64,000 bases of DNA from Levilactobacillus tujiorum (GTDB taxonomy: Bacteria; Bacillota; Bacilli; Lactobacillales; Lactobacillaceae), in assembly GCF_012641185.1 (NCBI RefSeq), contig NZ_JAAXLK010000017.1, positions 1 through 64,000 on the forward strand, written 5' to 3'. This document shows, one piece after another, positions 53,765 to 63,815 of this stretch; positions within the stretch are counted from its first letter, which is position 1; every line of letters starts with the position of its first letter. Made by a program: the position numbers and the translations under genes. Below the pieces are notes generated by a model. It searched no databases. It was not told the origin of the DNA and saw only the letters and a list, made by a program, of their open reading frames with translations.

Positions 53765-55177
53765 GTGGACGCAATTAACAAAACACCCAAAGAGATTGTG
53801 GGCTTACTCGACCAATACGTGATTGGCCAAGACGAAGCCAAGAAGGCAATTGCCATTGCTTTACGTAATCGCTACCGTCGGATGCAACTCGACGCAGCCA
53901 TGCAGGAAGAAATTTCGCCAAAGAACATGCTAATGATTGGACCAACTGGTGTGGGGAAAACAGAAATTGCCCGTCGGCTGGCTAAGATTGTACACGCACC
54001 TTTCACTAAGGTTGAGGCCAGCAAGTTTACCGAAGTAGGCTATGTCGGCCGTGACGTTGAATCCATGGTCCGTGACTTGGTTGAAGTTTCAGTTTCTATG
54101 GAGAAGCAAGACCAGTTCAAGCGTGTACGGACGGATGCCATTCAAGCGGCTAACAAGCGCCTGGTCAAGCTACTGGCTCCCGCTAAGAAGAAAGAAAATA
54201 AGAATAACAACGACTTTGCTAACATGATGAATATGTTCTCCCAGATGCAGAATGGCCAAATGCCAACTGCACCTAACGAACAAGAAGAAGTGACGGATGA
54301 AATCCGCAATGAACGGCTCTCCTTGACGGAACAATTGAATCAAGGCTTGTTGGAAAACCATACCGTTGAATTGGAGATGGACGATCCGCAACAAGCCAAT
54401 GCCACCGACAACAACATGTTGGGCCAAATGGGCGTTGATCTGAGCGACACCTTGGGGGCGATCATGCCTAAGAAACGGATCAAGCGTACCGTAACGGTTG
54501 CCGAAGCCCGCGAGATCTTGGTTAGTGAAGAATCCGAAAAACTCGTCAACAACGCCGATATTAATCACGACGCTATCAAACGGGCTGAAAACACCGGGAT
54601 TATTTTCCTAGATGAAATTGATAAGATTGCGAAGGGCAGCAGCCAAAACAGTGGCGACGTTTCCCGTGAAGGGGTTCAGCGCGATATCTTGCCAATCGTC
54701 GAAGGAACACAGGTGAAGACGAAGTACGGGACGATTGATACCGACCACATTCTCTTCATCGCCGCTGGTGCTTTCGCAGAATCCAAGCCCAGTGACTTAA
54801 TTGCCGAATTACAAGGGCGTTTTCCAATCCGGGTTGAGTTAAATGATCTCAGCAAGCAGGATTTCATTCGCATCTTGACGGAACCTAACAACGCGCTAAT
54901 TAAGCAATACATTGCCTTGATTGGCACCGATAATGTCAAAGTGACGTTTACCATGGAAGCCATCGAGCGCATTGCTGAATTGGCCTTTGAACTGAACCAC
55001 GAAAACCAAAATATTGGGGCCCGTCGCTTACAAACGGTTCTTGAGAAGTTGCTGGAAGACCTCCTGTATGAAGGACCTGACATGGGAACCGGCGATGTCA
55101 CGATCACTGAAAACTACGTCAATGATAAGATTGGCGATATCGTTCAGAACAAAGACTTATCACGCTACATCCTATAA
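53765..55177 (+). CDS. hslU: ATP-dependent protease ATPase subunit HslU (ClpY)
   Basis: This AAA+ unfoldase feeds substrates to HslV. The N-terminal IVGLLDQYVIGQDEAKKAIA, Walker [17 protein letters not shown] near residue 58 and a long I domain (about 110-240) with a Met/Asn-rich stretch precede Walker B IIFLDEIDKI near 279. The conserved C-terminal tail (KDLSRYIL) docks into HslV. The 470-residue length is normal. The GTG follows TTGGAGGA. No codY follows, unlike B. subtilis. Confidence 0.96.
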   Translation: MDAINKTPKEIVGLLDQYVIGQDEAKKAIAIALRNRYRRMQLDAAMQEEISPKNMLMIGPTGVGKTEIARRLAKIVHAPFTKVEASKFTEVGYVGRDVESMVRDLVEVSVSMEKQDQFKRVRTDAIQAANKRLVKLLAPAKKKENKNNNDFANMMNMFSQMQNGQMPTAPNEQEEVTDEIRNERLSLTEQLNQGLLENHTVELEMDDPQQANATDNNMLGQMGVDLSDTLGAIMPKKRIKRTVTVAEAREILVSEESEKLVNNADINHDAIKRAENTGIIFLDEIDKIAKGSSQNSGDVSREGVQRDILPIVEGTQVKTKYGTIDTDHILFIAAGAFAESKPSDLIAELQGRFPIRVELNDLSKQDFIRILTEPNNALIKQYIALIGTDNVKVTFTMEAIERIAELAFELNHENQNIGARRLQTVLEKLLEDLLYEGPDMGTGDVTITENYVNDKIGDIVQNKDLSRYIL

Positions 55178-55187
55178 ATCAATTAGG

Positions 55188-55217
55188 GGGCTAAGACAGT
55201 TGTCTTGGCTCTTTTTT
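55188..55217 (+). terminator. Terminator after hslU
   Basis: GGCTAAGACA (55189-55198) pairs with TGTCTTGGCT (55201-55210) with one mismatch, followed by six T from 55212. Confidence 0.82.
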
Positions 55218-55336
55218 AGTCCATGGGGTATGATAGAGTGAGAACGCAACCAATGGCGAGTTAATAGCTTTAGTCAACTATTCCGGGCTCACTTCACCAT
55301 GCGCCAAATGTTTCGTAATCAGTAGGAGGAATTTTG

Positions 55337-56212
55337 ATGATCACGTTAAAGAACGACTACTTAACGGTTAAGATTAATCCGTTAGGTGCTGAGTTAACCA
55401 GTGTTATGGACAATGAAAGTCATTTAGAATACATGTGGCAAGCGGACAAGGCCTTTTGGGGACGGCATGCACCGATTCTGTTTCCCATCGTTGGCCGGTT
55501 ACAAGATAATCAGTATCGGGTGGGCGATCAACCGTATACGATGACGCAGCACGGCTTTGCGCGTGACCGTGAATTTACGATTATTGATCAGACTGCCACC
55601 CAGGTCAGTCTCGAACTCTCTGCGAATGACCAGACCCGCGAGCTGTATCCGTACAACTTTATTTTGACGTTGTCTTACGAGCTAGTGGACCACCAACTGA
55701 AGACGCACGCAACGGTGACTAACCCTGACGAAACGCCACTATACTTCTCATTTGGCGCGCATCCAGGATTCAACGTGCCCTTCGGCGGTGCGCCAGCAGA
55801 CTTCACTGATTATCAAGTGACGGTTTCGCCTAAGCAGACCTACCAACGAGTCCCGTTAGTTGGACCCTATAGCGATACGCAGCACAGCGTTCCCCTGGAC
55901 CTTAACCAGCCTCTGGTTCTGGATCACGCCTTGTTTGATCACGACGCCCAGGTTCTGACGCTGAATGGTCGGGAAACCACCGTGATGCTCAGCACCCCCA
56001 AGGATGATCACGGCATTGCATTGACCGTGGCCGCACCATACCTGGGTATTTGGTCGCCGTATCCTAAGCAGGCGCCATTCGTTTGCCTGGAGCCTTGGTG
56101 GGGACTGGCCGACGATGTCCAGGCAACCGGCGAGCTGACCAGCAAGGTCGCCATTCACCACTTAGCCGCTAAGCAATCCTTTGATGCCAGCTATCAAATC
56201 ACATACTTCTAA
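55337..56212 (+). CDS. Aldose 1-epimerase family protein (LacX-like)
   Basis: This 291-residue galactose-mutarotase-like beta-sandwich is of the LacX/YeaD type. It shows the HAPILFPIVGRL motif near 43-54, TQHGFARDREF near 75-85, and SFGAHPGFNVPF near 138-149, which carries the conserved catalytic-type His. ECLEPWWG-like VCLEPWWGLADD near 253 completes the site. It interconverts sugar anomers; the exact sugar is unknown. The ATG at 55337 has AGGAGG 7 bases upstream. It is monocistronic. Confidence 0.87.
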   Translation: MITLKNDYLTVKINPLGAELTSVMDNESHLEYMWQADKAFWGRHAPILFPIVGRLQDNQYRVGDQPYTMTQHGFARDREFTIIDQTATQVSLELSANDQTRELYPYNFILTLSYELVDHQLKTHATVTNPDETPLYFSFGAHPGFNVPFGGAPADFTDYQVTVSPKQTYQRVPLVGPYSDTQHSVPLDLNQPLVLDHALFDHDAQVLTLNGRETTVMLSTPKDDHGIALTVAAPYLGIWSPYPKQAPFVCLEPWWGLADDVQATGELTSKVAIHHLAAKQSFDASYQITYF

Positions 56213-56217
56213 CCCAA

Positions 56218-56255
56218 ACGAAAAGGCTCCCAACGACCAATGCCGTTGAGAGCCT
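56218..56255 (-). terminator. Terminator of plsY (minus strand)
   Basis: AAGGCTC (56223-56229) pairs with GAGCCTT (56249-56255), with an inner CAACG/CGTTG stem. On the minus strand it runs into TTTTCG. Confidence 0.8.
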
Positions 56256-56264
56256 TCAGTATGC

Positions 56265-56888
56265 TTACTTTGCTTGACGTTTATGATAGCCGTGACCAAA
56301 CGGCACCAGTGATTCTGTCCCGTCCTTGATACGCGCAATATTACTACGATGACGGTAAAAGACAAACGCCGTCAGCACCGCTGCAATCCCCGTTAAATAC
56401 CAGTCATGAAAGCCTAATGAAATCAAGGTAATGAGTGAGAAGGCAATCATGCTAGCCAGGCTCACCATACTCGTCCAGTAGATGAGGCTGACCCATAAAC
56501 CAGCGGCGATAACAAACATAATCGGGTTATAAGCCAGCAGCATGCCTGCTGAAGTCGCCACGGCCTTGCCACCCTTAAAATGATCGAAGACCGATACGGT
56601 ATGCCCCAAGACGGCGAACAAACCAAACAGCAGTGGGGTAGCGGTCCCTAAGATGGTGGTCACATGGCCCCAGGTTGGCAGCAACGTGGCAACGGTTCCT
56701 TTGGCGATATCCAGAACCATCACGGCTGTCCCAGCGTACGGCCCTAACACCCGGTAGGTATTGGTCGTGCCAATGTTACCGGATCCAGATTGCCGAATGT
56801 CGGTATGAAAAAAGGTCTTGCCCACCCAGACACCATTTGGAATAGCGCCCAGGAGGTAGGCCACAATGAGTAACCCAATTAGTTTCAC
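56265..56888 (-). CDS. plsY: Glycerol-3-phosphate acyltransferase PlsY
   Basis: PlsY transfers acyl from acyl phosphate to glycerol-3-phosphate, the first step of phospholipid synthesis. It has about five transmembrane helices. The three catalytic loops show GSGNIGTTNTYRVLG near 36-50, HTVSVFDHFKGGKAVATSAG near 91-110, and a C-terminal basic segment. The 207-residue length is normal. The GTG start has GGAGG upstream. It is divergent from parE, the common Firmicutes arrangement. Confidence 0.95.
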   Translation of the reverse strand: MKLIGLLIVAYLLGAIPNGVWVGKTFFHTDIRQSGSGNIGTTNTYRVLGPYAGTAVMVLDIAKGTVATLLPTWGHVTTILGTATPLLFGLFAVLGHTVSVFDHFKGGKAVATSAGMLLAYNPIMFVIAAGLWVSLIYWTSMVSLASMIAFSLITLISLGFHDWYLTGIAAVLTAFVFYRHRSNIARIKDGTESLVPFGHGYHKRQAK

Positions 56889-56994
56889 ACGTAATTCCTC
56901 CGCTCTTTCTCTCGACGATACCCCTTGTCAGGGGAATCGTCACTAATAAGCTGCTCTATATTTTAGCATGTTTTACGCATTCCGCCAATTATAT

Positions 56995-57032
56995 CAGGAA
57001 ACTAGCCAGGTTTTAGTTTCCTGTGGTATGAT
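56995..57032. promoter_or_regulatory. Inverted repeat overlapping the parE promoter
   Basis: CAGGAAACTA (56995-57004) and TAGTTTCCTG (57014-57023) are exact reverse complements with a 9-bp spacer. TGG followed by TATGAT (57027-57032) forms an extended -10 of the parE-parC promoter 3 bp downstream, so the repeat covers its -35 region. Confidence 0.6.
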
Positions 57033-57160
57033 AATGTGGTTACTGAAAACCCACGCGGTGCGATTTGGACGGTTCATTTGAACATATGTTCGTATTGCGG
57101 TAAACTAAAGGGTATCGTAAAGTTATTTTTGAATCTAGTAAAAGTAAAGGGGATTTACGC

Positions 57161-59137
57161 ATGGCGAAAGCAAAACCTAAGTATGACGATTCCTCCATCC
57201 AGGTCTTGGAGGGATTGGAAGCTGTTCGTAAACGTCCTGGGATGTATATCGGCTCTACCGATGGCCGGGGTCTCCATCACTTGGTCTACGAAATTGTCGA
57301 TAACGCCGTTGATGAAGCGCTGGCCGGATACGGTAAAGAGATCAACGTTACCATCCACCAGGACAATAGCATCACAGTGGTTGACCACGGGCGCGGTATG
57401 CCCGTCGGTATGCACGCCTCCGGTTTACCAACGCCCGAGGTTATCTTAACCGTGCTACACGCTGGGGGTAAGTTCGGCCAAGGTGGTTATAAGACTTCTG
57501 GTGGCCTGCACGGTGTAGGGGCTTCTGTCGTGAACGCCTTGTCCAGTGCTTTAACGGTGACGATCGTCCGTGATGGCGTACGCTATCAGGAAAAATTTGC
57601 CAATGGGGGTCATCCCCAGGGAACACTGGAGAAGAAGGGCAATACCCGGGCCCACAACGGAACCACGATCACCTTCAAACCGGATAGTCAAATTTTCACG
57701 ACCACCGTTTATAACTTCGGCACGTTGTCCGAGCGACTGCGTGAATCGGCCTTTCTGTTAAAGGGCGTTAAGATCACGCTGACTGATGAACGTGAAGGCC
57801 AAGAACGCGCTGAAGAGTATCATTTTGAAGACGGTATCAAAGAGTTTGTCAGTTATTTAAATGAAGATAAGGACACCCTCGGCGATGTCATGTACTTTGA
57901 TGGCAAGAAAGACGGTATCGAAGTCGAAGTAGCCGCTCAATACAACGACGGCTACACCGAAAACCTGTTGTCATTTGTCAATAACGTTCGGACTAAGGAC
58001 GGCGGGAGTCACGAAGCTGGTATGCGTAGTGGCTGGACCAAAGCCTTTAACGAATATGCACGCAAGGTCGGCTTGCTCAAGGATCGCGACAAGAACCTTG
58101 AAGGAACGGATGTCCGTGAAGGGCTCTCAGCCGTCATTTCACTCCGGGTACCGGAAAACCTACTGCAATTCGAAGGTCAGACCAAGGAAAAACTGGGCAC
58201 CCCGGAAGCGCGGGCAATTGTTGACAGTATTATCAGCGAACAATTGGGATATTATCTCATGGAAAATGGGGACTTCGGTAAGATGTTAATTCGGAAGTCC
58301 ACCCAAGCTCGGCAAGCCCGTGAAGCTGCCCGTAAGGCTCGCGATGAGAGTCGTAACGGCAAGCGCCACAAGAAGCATGAGCGGTTACTATCTGGCAAGC
58401 TGACACCCGCCCAATCCAAGAACTCGGCTAAAAACGAATTGTTCTTAGTCGAAGGGGATTCAGCCGGTGGCTCGGCTAAGCAAGGCCGTAACCGAAAATT
58501 CCAGGCAATTTTACCTTTACGTGGGAAAGTCTTAAACACTGAAAAGGCCAAGCTGCCTGACATTATGAAAAACGAAGAAATTAGCACCATGATTTACACC
58601 ATTGGTGCGGGGGTCGGCGCCGAATTTAATATCGACGATGCCAACTACGATAAGATTATTATCATGACCGATGCCGATGATGACGGTGCGCACATTCAGA
58701 TTCTATTGTTGACTTTCTTCTACAAATACATGCGGCCCATGATTGACGCGGGACGGGTCTATATTGCGCTCCCACCGTTATATCGGATTAAGACGACCGG
58801 CAAGAAAGCAACGATTGACTATGCCTGGACTAACGATGAATTGGATCAAAAGACCAAGAAGATCGCCAAGAAGGGCTACAGCCTCCAACGTTTCAAAGGG
58901 TTAGGTGAAATGGACGCCGAACAGCTCTGGGATACCACCATGGATCCCGACAATCGGACGTTAATTCGGGTACAAATTGACGACGCAGCCTTGGCCGAAC
59001 GCCGGGTGACGACGTTAATGGGCGACAAGGTTGAACCTCGCCGGAAGTGGATTGAAAACAACGTACAGTTTACGTTGGAAGACGATAACACCAGCCTGCT
59101 AGAATCTTCAGAACCCGCGGAACCAACGGATAAATAA
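57161..59137 (+). CDS. parE: DNA topoisomerase IV subunit B
   Basis: This is the ATPase subunit of the decatenase that separates daughter chromosomes. The GHKL ATPase domain shows EIVDNAVDEA, DHGRGMPVG and GGLHGVGASVVNAL. The TOPRIM region shows LVEGDSAGGSAKQGR near 428 and DADDDGAHI near 506. ParE rather than GyrB is indicated by the pairing with parC and by the divergent plsY. The 658-residue length is normal. The ATG follows AAAGGGG. Confidence 0.96.
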   Translation: MAKAKPKYDDSSIQVLEGLEAVRKRPGMYIGSTDGRGLHHLVYEIVDNAVDEALAGYGKEINVTIHQDNSITVVDHGRGMPVGMHASGLPTPEVILTVLHAGGKFGQGGYKTSGGLHGVGASVVNALSSALTVTIVRDGVRYQEKFANGGHPQGTLEKKGNTRAHNGTTITFKPDSQIFTTTVYNFGTLSERLRESAFLLKGVKITLTDEREGQERAEEYHFEDGIKEFVSYLNEDKDTLGDVMYFDGKKDGIEVEVAAQYNDGYTENLLSFVNNVRTKDGGSHEAGMRSGWTKAFNEYARKVGLLKDRDKNLEGTDVREGLSAVISLRVPENLLQFEGQTKEKLGTPEARAIVDSIISEQLGYYLMENGDFGKMLIRKSTQARQAREAARKARDESRNGKRHKKHERLLSGKLTPAQSKNSAKNELFLVEGDSAGGSAKQGRNRKFQAILPLRGKVLNTEKAKLPDIMKNEEISTMIYTIGAGVGAEFNIDDANYDKIIIMTDADDDGAHIQILLLTFFYKYMRPMIDAGRVYIALPPLYRIKTTGKKATIDYAWTNDELDQKTKKIAKKGYSLQRFKGLGEMDAEQLWDTTMDPDNRTLIRVQIDDAALAERRVTTLMGDKVEPRRKWIENNVQFTLEDDNTSLLESSEPAEPTDK

Positions 59138-59160
59138 CCGGTGAAAGGAGCACACGTGTC

Positions 59161-61608
59161 GTGAGTGAAGGACAAAATATTCAAGAATTAACGCTAGAAG
59201 AAGTCATGGGCGATCGGTTCGGCCGATACTCCAAGTCAATTATTCAGGAACGGGCGTTACCCGACATCCGAGATGGCTTAAAGCCGGTGCAACGGCGAAT
59301 CTTATTTGCCATGAACAAGGACGGCAACACCTACGATAAAGGATTTCGGAAGTCAGCTAAATCCGTAGGGAATGTCATGGGTAACTTCCACCCCCACGGT
59401 GATAGCTCCATCTACGAAGCCCTCACCCGCATGAGTCAGGACTGGAAGGTACGCGAACCTCTCGTCGAAATGCACGGTAATAATGGGTCGATGGATGGTG
59501 ACCCCGCGGCCGCCATGCGGTACACCGAAGCGCGGCTGAGTAAGCTAGCGGGTGAGATGCTCCGCGATATTGATAAAGATACCGTTGAAATGGTGCTTAA
59601 CTTTGACGACACCGAGTATGAACCCACGGTCTTGCCCGCACGTTTCCCTAATCTATTAGTGAACGGGTCGACCGGGATCTCGGCCGGGTACGCCACGGAG
59701 ATTCCACCGCACAATTTGGGTGAAGTCGTCGATGCTTTGGTCTACCTGCTTAGTCATCCCAAGACAACCTTGGAAGAGCTCATGTCATTCGTTCAGGGAC
59801 CAGACTTTCCTACCGGCGGTATCATTCAAGGAAAAGATGGCATTGTTAAAGCGTATGAGACTGGCCGTGGCCGTGTCGTTGTACGTTCTAAAACGGCTAT
59901 CGAACCGCTGCGTGGCAACAAGAGTCAAATCATTGTGACCGAAATTCCTTATGAAGTGAACAAGGCTCAGTTGGTCAAAAAAATTGATGAAATCCGCCTG
60001 AACAAAAAGGTCGAGGGCCTGGCTGAAGTTCGTGACGAAACGGACCGTGATGGTCTCCGCATCGCCATTGAATTGAAGCGTGATGCAGATGCCCAGGGGG
60101 TTTTGAACTACCTGTTCAAAAACACTGAACTCCAAATCACGTATAACTTTAATATGGTGGCGATCAACCACATGCGACCAGAACACGTAGGCTTGAAGAC
60201 GATTTTAACCGCCTACCTGGAGCATCAGCGTGATGTCATCACTAAACGGACGAAGTATGAGTTGCAAAAGGCGTTGGACCGGCAACACATTGTGACCGGA
60301 TTGATCAAAGCCTTATCCATTCTGGATCAAGTTATCGCCACTATTCGGGCTAGTAAAGATCGTCGCGATGCGCGTGACAACCTGGTCAGTGCCTATGATT
60401 TCTCTGAAAAGCAAGCCGATGCCATTGTTGCCTTGCAACTATATCGGTTAACCAATACCGATGTGACTCAGCTTCAAGCGGAATCTGATAAACTATCCGC
60501 GGCCATTGAACAAGACCATAAGATCTTAGCCGAACCGAAGACCTTAAACGCTGTCTTACGCAAGGAACTGAAGGAAGTTGCTAAGACGTACCGGAATCCC
60601 CGGCGTACTGAAATTCAAGATAAGATTGAAGACTTGAAGATCAAGACGACGGTGACGGTAGCGGATGAGGAAGTCATCGTACTGGTCAGTCATGACGGCT
60701 ACCTGAAGCGTTCCGGTGTGCGGTCGTACACGGCTTCTGACCCAGCGGATAACGGCCTGAAGGATGAAGATTACCCAATCTTTATGGAAAAACTCAGCAC
60801 CCTAGATCATCTGATGATGTTTACCAGTAAAGGTAACCTGATTTACCGACCAGTTCATGAGATTAGCGACGTGAAGTGGAAGGAAACCGGGGAGCACATT
60901 TCACAGACCATCGGGTTAGCCAGCGACGAAGAAATTGTGGCTACCTTTGCTTTCAAGTCTCTGAAGGAAACCGGTCGCTTCCTAATCGCAACCAGTGATG
61001 GGTATGTCAAACAGACTGCCTTCAGCGATCTGACACCAGGCCGAACGTATAAGAGTCGTGCAGCGGTCTATGAGAAGCTTAAGCACCCCGAAGCACGGGT
61101 CGTTCAGGTCAAATACCTGACGGAACCTGTCAACCAGGGGATCCTGCTCATTTCCAAGAATGGTTATGCCCTGCGGTATCCAGTCGATGAGGTGTCTATC
61201 AACGGTGCACGGACAACCGGTGTACGGTCAATGGACCTGCGCGATGACGATGAAGTGGTCAACCTTGACCTAGTTAGCGATGACGATACCATCGCCATGA
61301 TTACCCAGCGTGGTGGCTTTAAACGCTTGGCCATGAAAGAGATCTCAGTTACCAGTCGGGCAAGACGGGGCGTGCTCGTCTTGCGGGAGCTTAAACGTGA
61401 TCCTCACCGAGTCGTTGATTTCATGGTGATTCCTGCGGGTAATCCGCCACTGGAAATTATCACCAGTCGCGAGCGGACCCACGATGTCTTGCCAACGGAG
61501 CATCCTCTTAGTGGGCGCTACTCAAATGGCTCGTTCGTCATCGACACCGATGTCGAGGGAACCCCTGTATCCTTACGCGTCAAACCGACTGAACTAGTTC
61601 TCGATTAA
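59161..61608 (+). CDS. parC: DNA topoisomerase IV subunit A
   Basis: This is the DNA-breaking subunit of topoisomerase IV. The active-site Tyr121 lies in AAAMRYTEARLS. The quinolone-determining region reads HPHGDSSIYEAL with Ser82 and Glu86, the wild-type residues at the usual resistance positions. The C-terminal beta-pinwheel is the degenerate ParC type. The 815-residue length is normal. The GTG start has AAAGGAG upstream, 24 bp after parE. No clear terminator follows. Confidence 0.96.
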   Translation: MSEGQNIQELTLEEVMGDRFGRYSKSIIQERALPDIRDGLKPVQRRILFAMNKDGNTYDKGFRKSAKSVGNVMGNFHPHGDSSIYEALTRMSQDWKVREPLVEMHGNNGSMDGDPAAAMRYTEARLSKLAGEMLRDIDKDTVEMVLNFDDTEYEPTVLPARFPNLLVNGSTGISAGYATEIPPHNLGEVVDALVYLLSHPKTTLEELMSFVQGPDFPTGGIIQGKDGIVKAYETGRGRVVVRSKTAIEPLRGNKSQIIVTEIPYEVNKAQLVKKIDEIRLNKKVEGLAEVRDETDRDGLRIAIELKRDADAQGVLNYLFKNTELQITYNFNMVAINHMRPEHVGLKTILTAYLEHQRDVITKRTKYELQKALDRQHIVTGLIKALSILDQVIATIRASKDRRDARDNLVSAYDFSEKQADAIVALQLYRLTNTDVTQLQAESDKLSAAIEQDHKILAEPKTLNAVLRKELKEVAKTYRNPRRTEIQDKIEDLKIKTTVTVADEEVIVLVSHDGYLKRSGVRSYTASDPADNGLKDEDYPIFMEKLSTLDHLMMFTSKGNLIYRPVHEISDVKWKETGEHISQTIGLASDEEIVATFAFKSLKETGRFLIATSDGYVKQTAFSDLTPGRTYKSRAAVYEKLKHPEARVVQVKYLTEPVNQGILLISKNGYALRYPVDEVSINGARTTGVRSMDLRDDDEVVNLDLVSDDDTIAMITQRGGFKRLAMKEISVTSRARRGVLVLRELKRDPHRVVDFMVIPAGNPPLEIITSRERTHDVLPTEHPLSGRYSNGSFVIDTDVEGTPVSLRVKPTELVLD

Positions 61609-61743
61609 CCACTTGGATTTGCGAGCAGTAATCGTTGCGCTTTCATACAAAACAGCCTATTATAGACTTTAATAGTTACTATTAGGTTGACGTAGTTATC
61701 AGCGAGACGGTTCGTCACGCCAGTCATTAAGGAGTAAACGCGG

Positions 61744-62703
61744 ATGAAGACGAAACAAGAAAGCATCTTTTCTTCTAAAACCCTGACGTATTTTTTGCAA
61801 CTCGCAGAAACCATGAATTATACGCAGGCTGCTCAAATTTTGGGGATTACCCAGCCAGCTTTGACGCAACAGATCAAAAAATTAGAACGAACGGTGGGGG
61901 CGCCGCTCTTCTATTCCGTTGGGAAAAAGCTCCGACTATCGGATGCTGGATATACCATGTTAGATGCCACCCACAAGATCTATGCGATTTTGAATCAGGC
62001 GACAGATGAGATTCAACAATCAACCAGCGCAACCCAAGGAGAAATCAACATTGGGTTGTTGGCGTCAGTTGAGGATGCGGTCTTTGAAGACTTTGCCATC
62101 CTGTCTTATCAGAACAATCCTGAGCTCAAGATTTCCTTCCACATGTTAACGCGAAAGGAAATTTGGGAACGGTTGGAGAACAATAAAATTGACTTAGCCA
62201 TCATGTACTTGCCCGATGATTCCATCAAGAATTGGAAGCCTTACGAGTCTAAGAAGATCATTTCCGATGATCTCTTGTTCATCCACCATGATGAGCAGCT
62301 TGCTAAGAAGCATCGGATCAAGTTCAAAGATACGACGGCTAACGTCTGGGCCATGTATCCGGATGGGTACTACCTGAATCAAACGATTCACGAAGCCTAC
62401 AAGAATCAATTGGCTGATTTTCCCAAGGGCGTGGCAAACTTCACTACCCCAACACAACTGCTCCATTTTTCCATGCAAACGGGGGCTTCAACGGCACTGC
62501 CTAACTCGTTTATGGTGGGGCAAGATGATTTGCCAAACACTTGGACCGCTCATTTCGATCCCAACATTCGCTTCGATTTGGCCTTTGTCTTTCGCAAGGG
62601 TAAAGCGGAGATCCCTCGAATTAGCCATTTTCTCGCGCAGTTTGACCGGTATCTACACACCGACGATTACATTTCGCGCCTCAAACAATTGCGTAACAAA
62701 TAA
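61744..62703 (+). CDS. LysR-family transcriptional regulator
   Basis: This 319-residue protein has the LysR layout. The N-terminal winged helix-turn-helix (TLTYFLQLAETMNYTQAAQI then GITQPALTQQIKKLERTVGA) occupies about 12-55, followed by a linker helix and a two-lobed effector domain (about 95-305). The co-inducer is unknown. AAGGAG precedes the ATG. Its upstream DNA holds a small palindrome (AATAG TTA CTATT near 61670-61683). ppaC follows after 35 bp in the same direction, so co-transcription is likely. Confidence 0.9.
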   Translation: MKTKQESIFSSKTLTYFLQLAETMNYTQAAQILGITQPALTQQIKKLERTVGAPLFYSVGKKLRLSDAGYTMLDATHKIYAILNQATDEIQQSTSATQGEINIGLLASVEDAVFEDFAILSYQNNPELKISFHMLTRKEIWERLENNKIDLAIMYLPDDSIKNWKPYESKKIISDDLLFIHHDEQLAKKHRIKFKDTTANVWAMYPDGYYLNQTIHEAYKNQLADFPKGVANFTTPTQLLHFSMQTGASTALPNSFMVGQDDLPNTWTAHFDPNIRFDLAFVFRKGKAEIPRISHFLAQFDRYLHTDDYISRLKQLRNK

Positions 62704-62738
62704 TCTTAAAAATTATTGATTAAAGGAGTTTTTTACTA

Positions 62739-63668
62739 ATGAGTAAAGCGTTAATTTTCGGTCACCAAAACCCTGATACGGATGCTATCGTAGCAGCAAA
62801 GGCTTTTGCTTACTACCAAACGCAGAAGGGGTACGACGTTGAAGCCGTTGCCTTGGGCGAACCTAACATGGAAACCAACTACGTGTTGAATCACTTTGAT
62901 GAACCAGCACCACGGGTGGTTAAGACGGTTGCTAACGAAGTCGACCAAGTGATGTTAGTTGACCACAACGAAGCCCAACAAAGTGTCAGTGACTTAGATA
63001 AGGTTCAAGTGACGTTCGTTGTTGACCATCACCGGATTGCCAACTTCCACACTGATTCACCCCTTTACTACCGGGCAGAACCAGTGGGCTGTGCCAGCAC
63101 GATCTTAACGGAAATGTTTGACGAATCCAAGATTGAGATTCCAGCAAAGTTGGCTGGTTTAATGTTATCAGCCATCATCTCTGACACGCTGTTGTTACAA
63201 TCCCCAACCACGACTGACAAGGACCGCGAAGCCGTACGGGCCTTAGCCGAAATTGCGGATATTGATGTTCAAAGCTACGGCATCGCAATGCTTAAGGCAG
63301 GGACCAACCTGGCTGCTAAGAGCGACAAGGAATTGATTGATGGCGACGCTAAGTCCTTCGACATGAATGGTCACAGCGTGCGGATTGGTCAGATCAACAC
63401 GGTTGACTTAAATGACGTTATTTCCCGTCAAGCTGGCTTGGAAAAGGAAATGAACGCTGAAATCGCAGCCGATGGCTATGACTTGTTCATTACCTTAGCA
63501 ACCAACGTCTTGAACAGTGACTCCGAGATGATCGTTGCCGGAGCGCCTAAGGACGTCGTTGAAAAAGCCTTTAACACGAAGCTTGAAAGCAACCGCGCTA
63601 GTTTACCAGGTGTCGTTTCCCGAAAGAAACAAGTTGTCCCACCATTGACTGACGCTTTTAACGCTTAA
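62739..63668 (+). CDS. ppaC: Manganese-dependent inorganic pyrophosphatase (family II)
   Basis: It hydrolyses pyrophosphate to phosphate, driving biosynthetic reactions. The DHH-type metal motifs are in order: [10 protein letters not shown] near residue 8, VDHNEAQQS near 74, VDHHRIANF near 97, and the C-terminal [10 protein letters not shown] that binds substrate. The 309-residue length is typical. The Mn-dependent enzyme is the usual form in lactobacilli. AAAGGAG precedes the ATG. Codon bias suggests high expression. Confidence 0.96.
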   Translation: MSKALIFGHQNPDTDAIVAAKAFAYYQTQKGYDVEAVALGEPNMETNYVLNHFDEPAPRVVKTVANEVDQVMLVDHNEAQQSVSDLDKVQVTFVVDHHRIANFHTDSPLYYRAEPVGCASTILTEMFDESKIEIPAKLAGLMLSAIISDTLLLQSPTTTDKDREAVRALAEIADIDVQSYGIAMLKAGTNLAAKSDKELIDGDAKSFDMNGHSVRIGQINTVDLNDVISRQAGLEKEMNAEIAADGYDLFITLATNVLNSDSEMIVAGAPKDVVEKAFNTKLESNRASLPGVVSRKKQVVPPLTDAFNA

Positions 63669-63692
63669 TTCGGTTAATTTACAATAATTTTG

Positions 63693-63735
63693 AAGCTCCC
63701 CGAAGAAATAAACCACTTCAGGGGGCTTTTTTATC
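63693..63735 (+). terminator. Terminator after ppaC
   Basis: AAGCTCCCCGAAG pairs with CTTCAGGGGGCTT with minor bulges, followed by a T run. Confidence 0.82.
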
Positions 63736-63815
63736 GCAACTTTTCACGCGACCGCATATAATACGGGCCGATGGTAGCCGTCAGGCATTTTCCCGAGACG
63801 AAAGAGGGATTATGC

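Noticed and set aside
59401-59418. Quinolone-resistance substitution in ParC
   Set aside because: Ser82 and Glu86 are the wild-type residues at the two usual positions.
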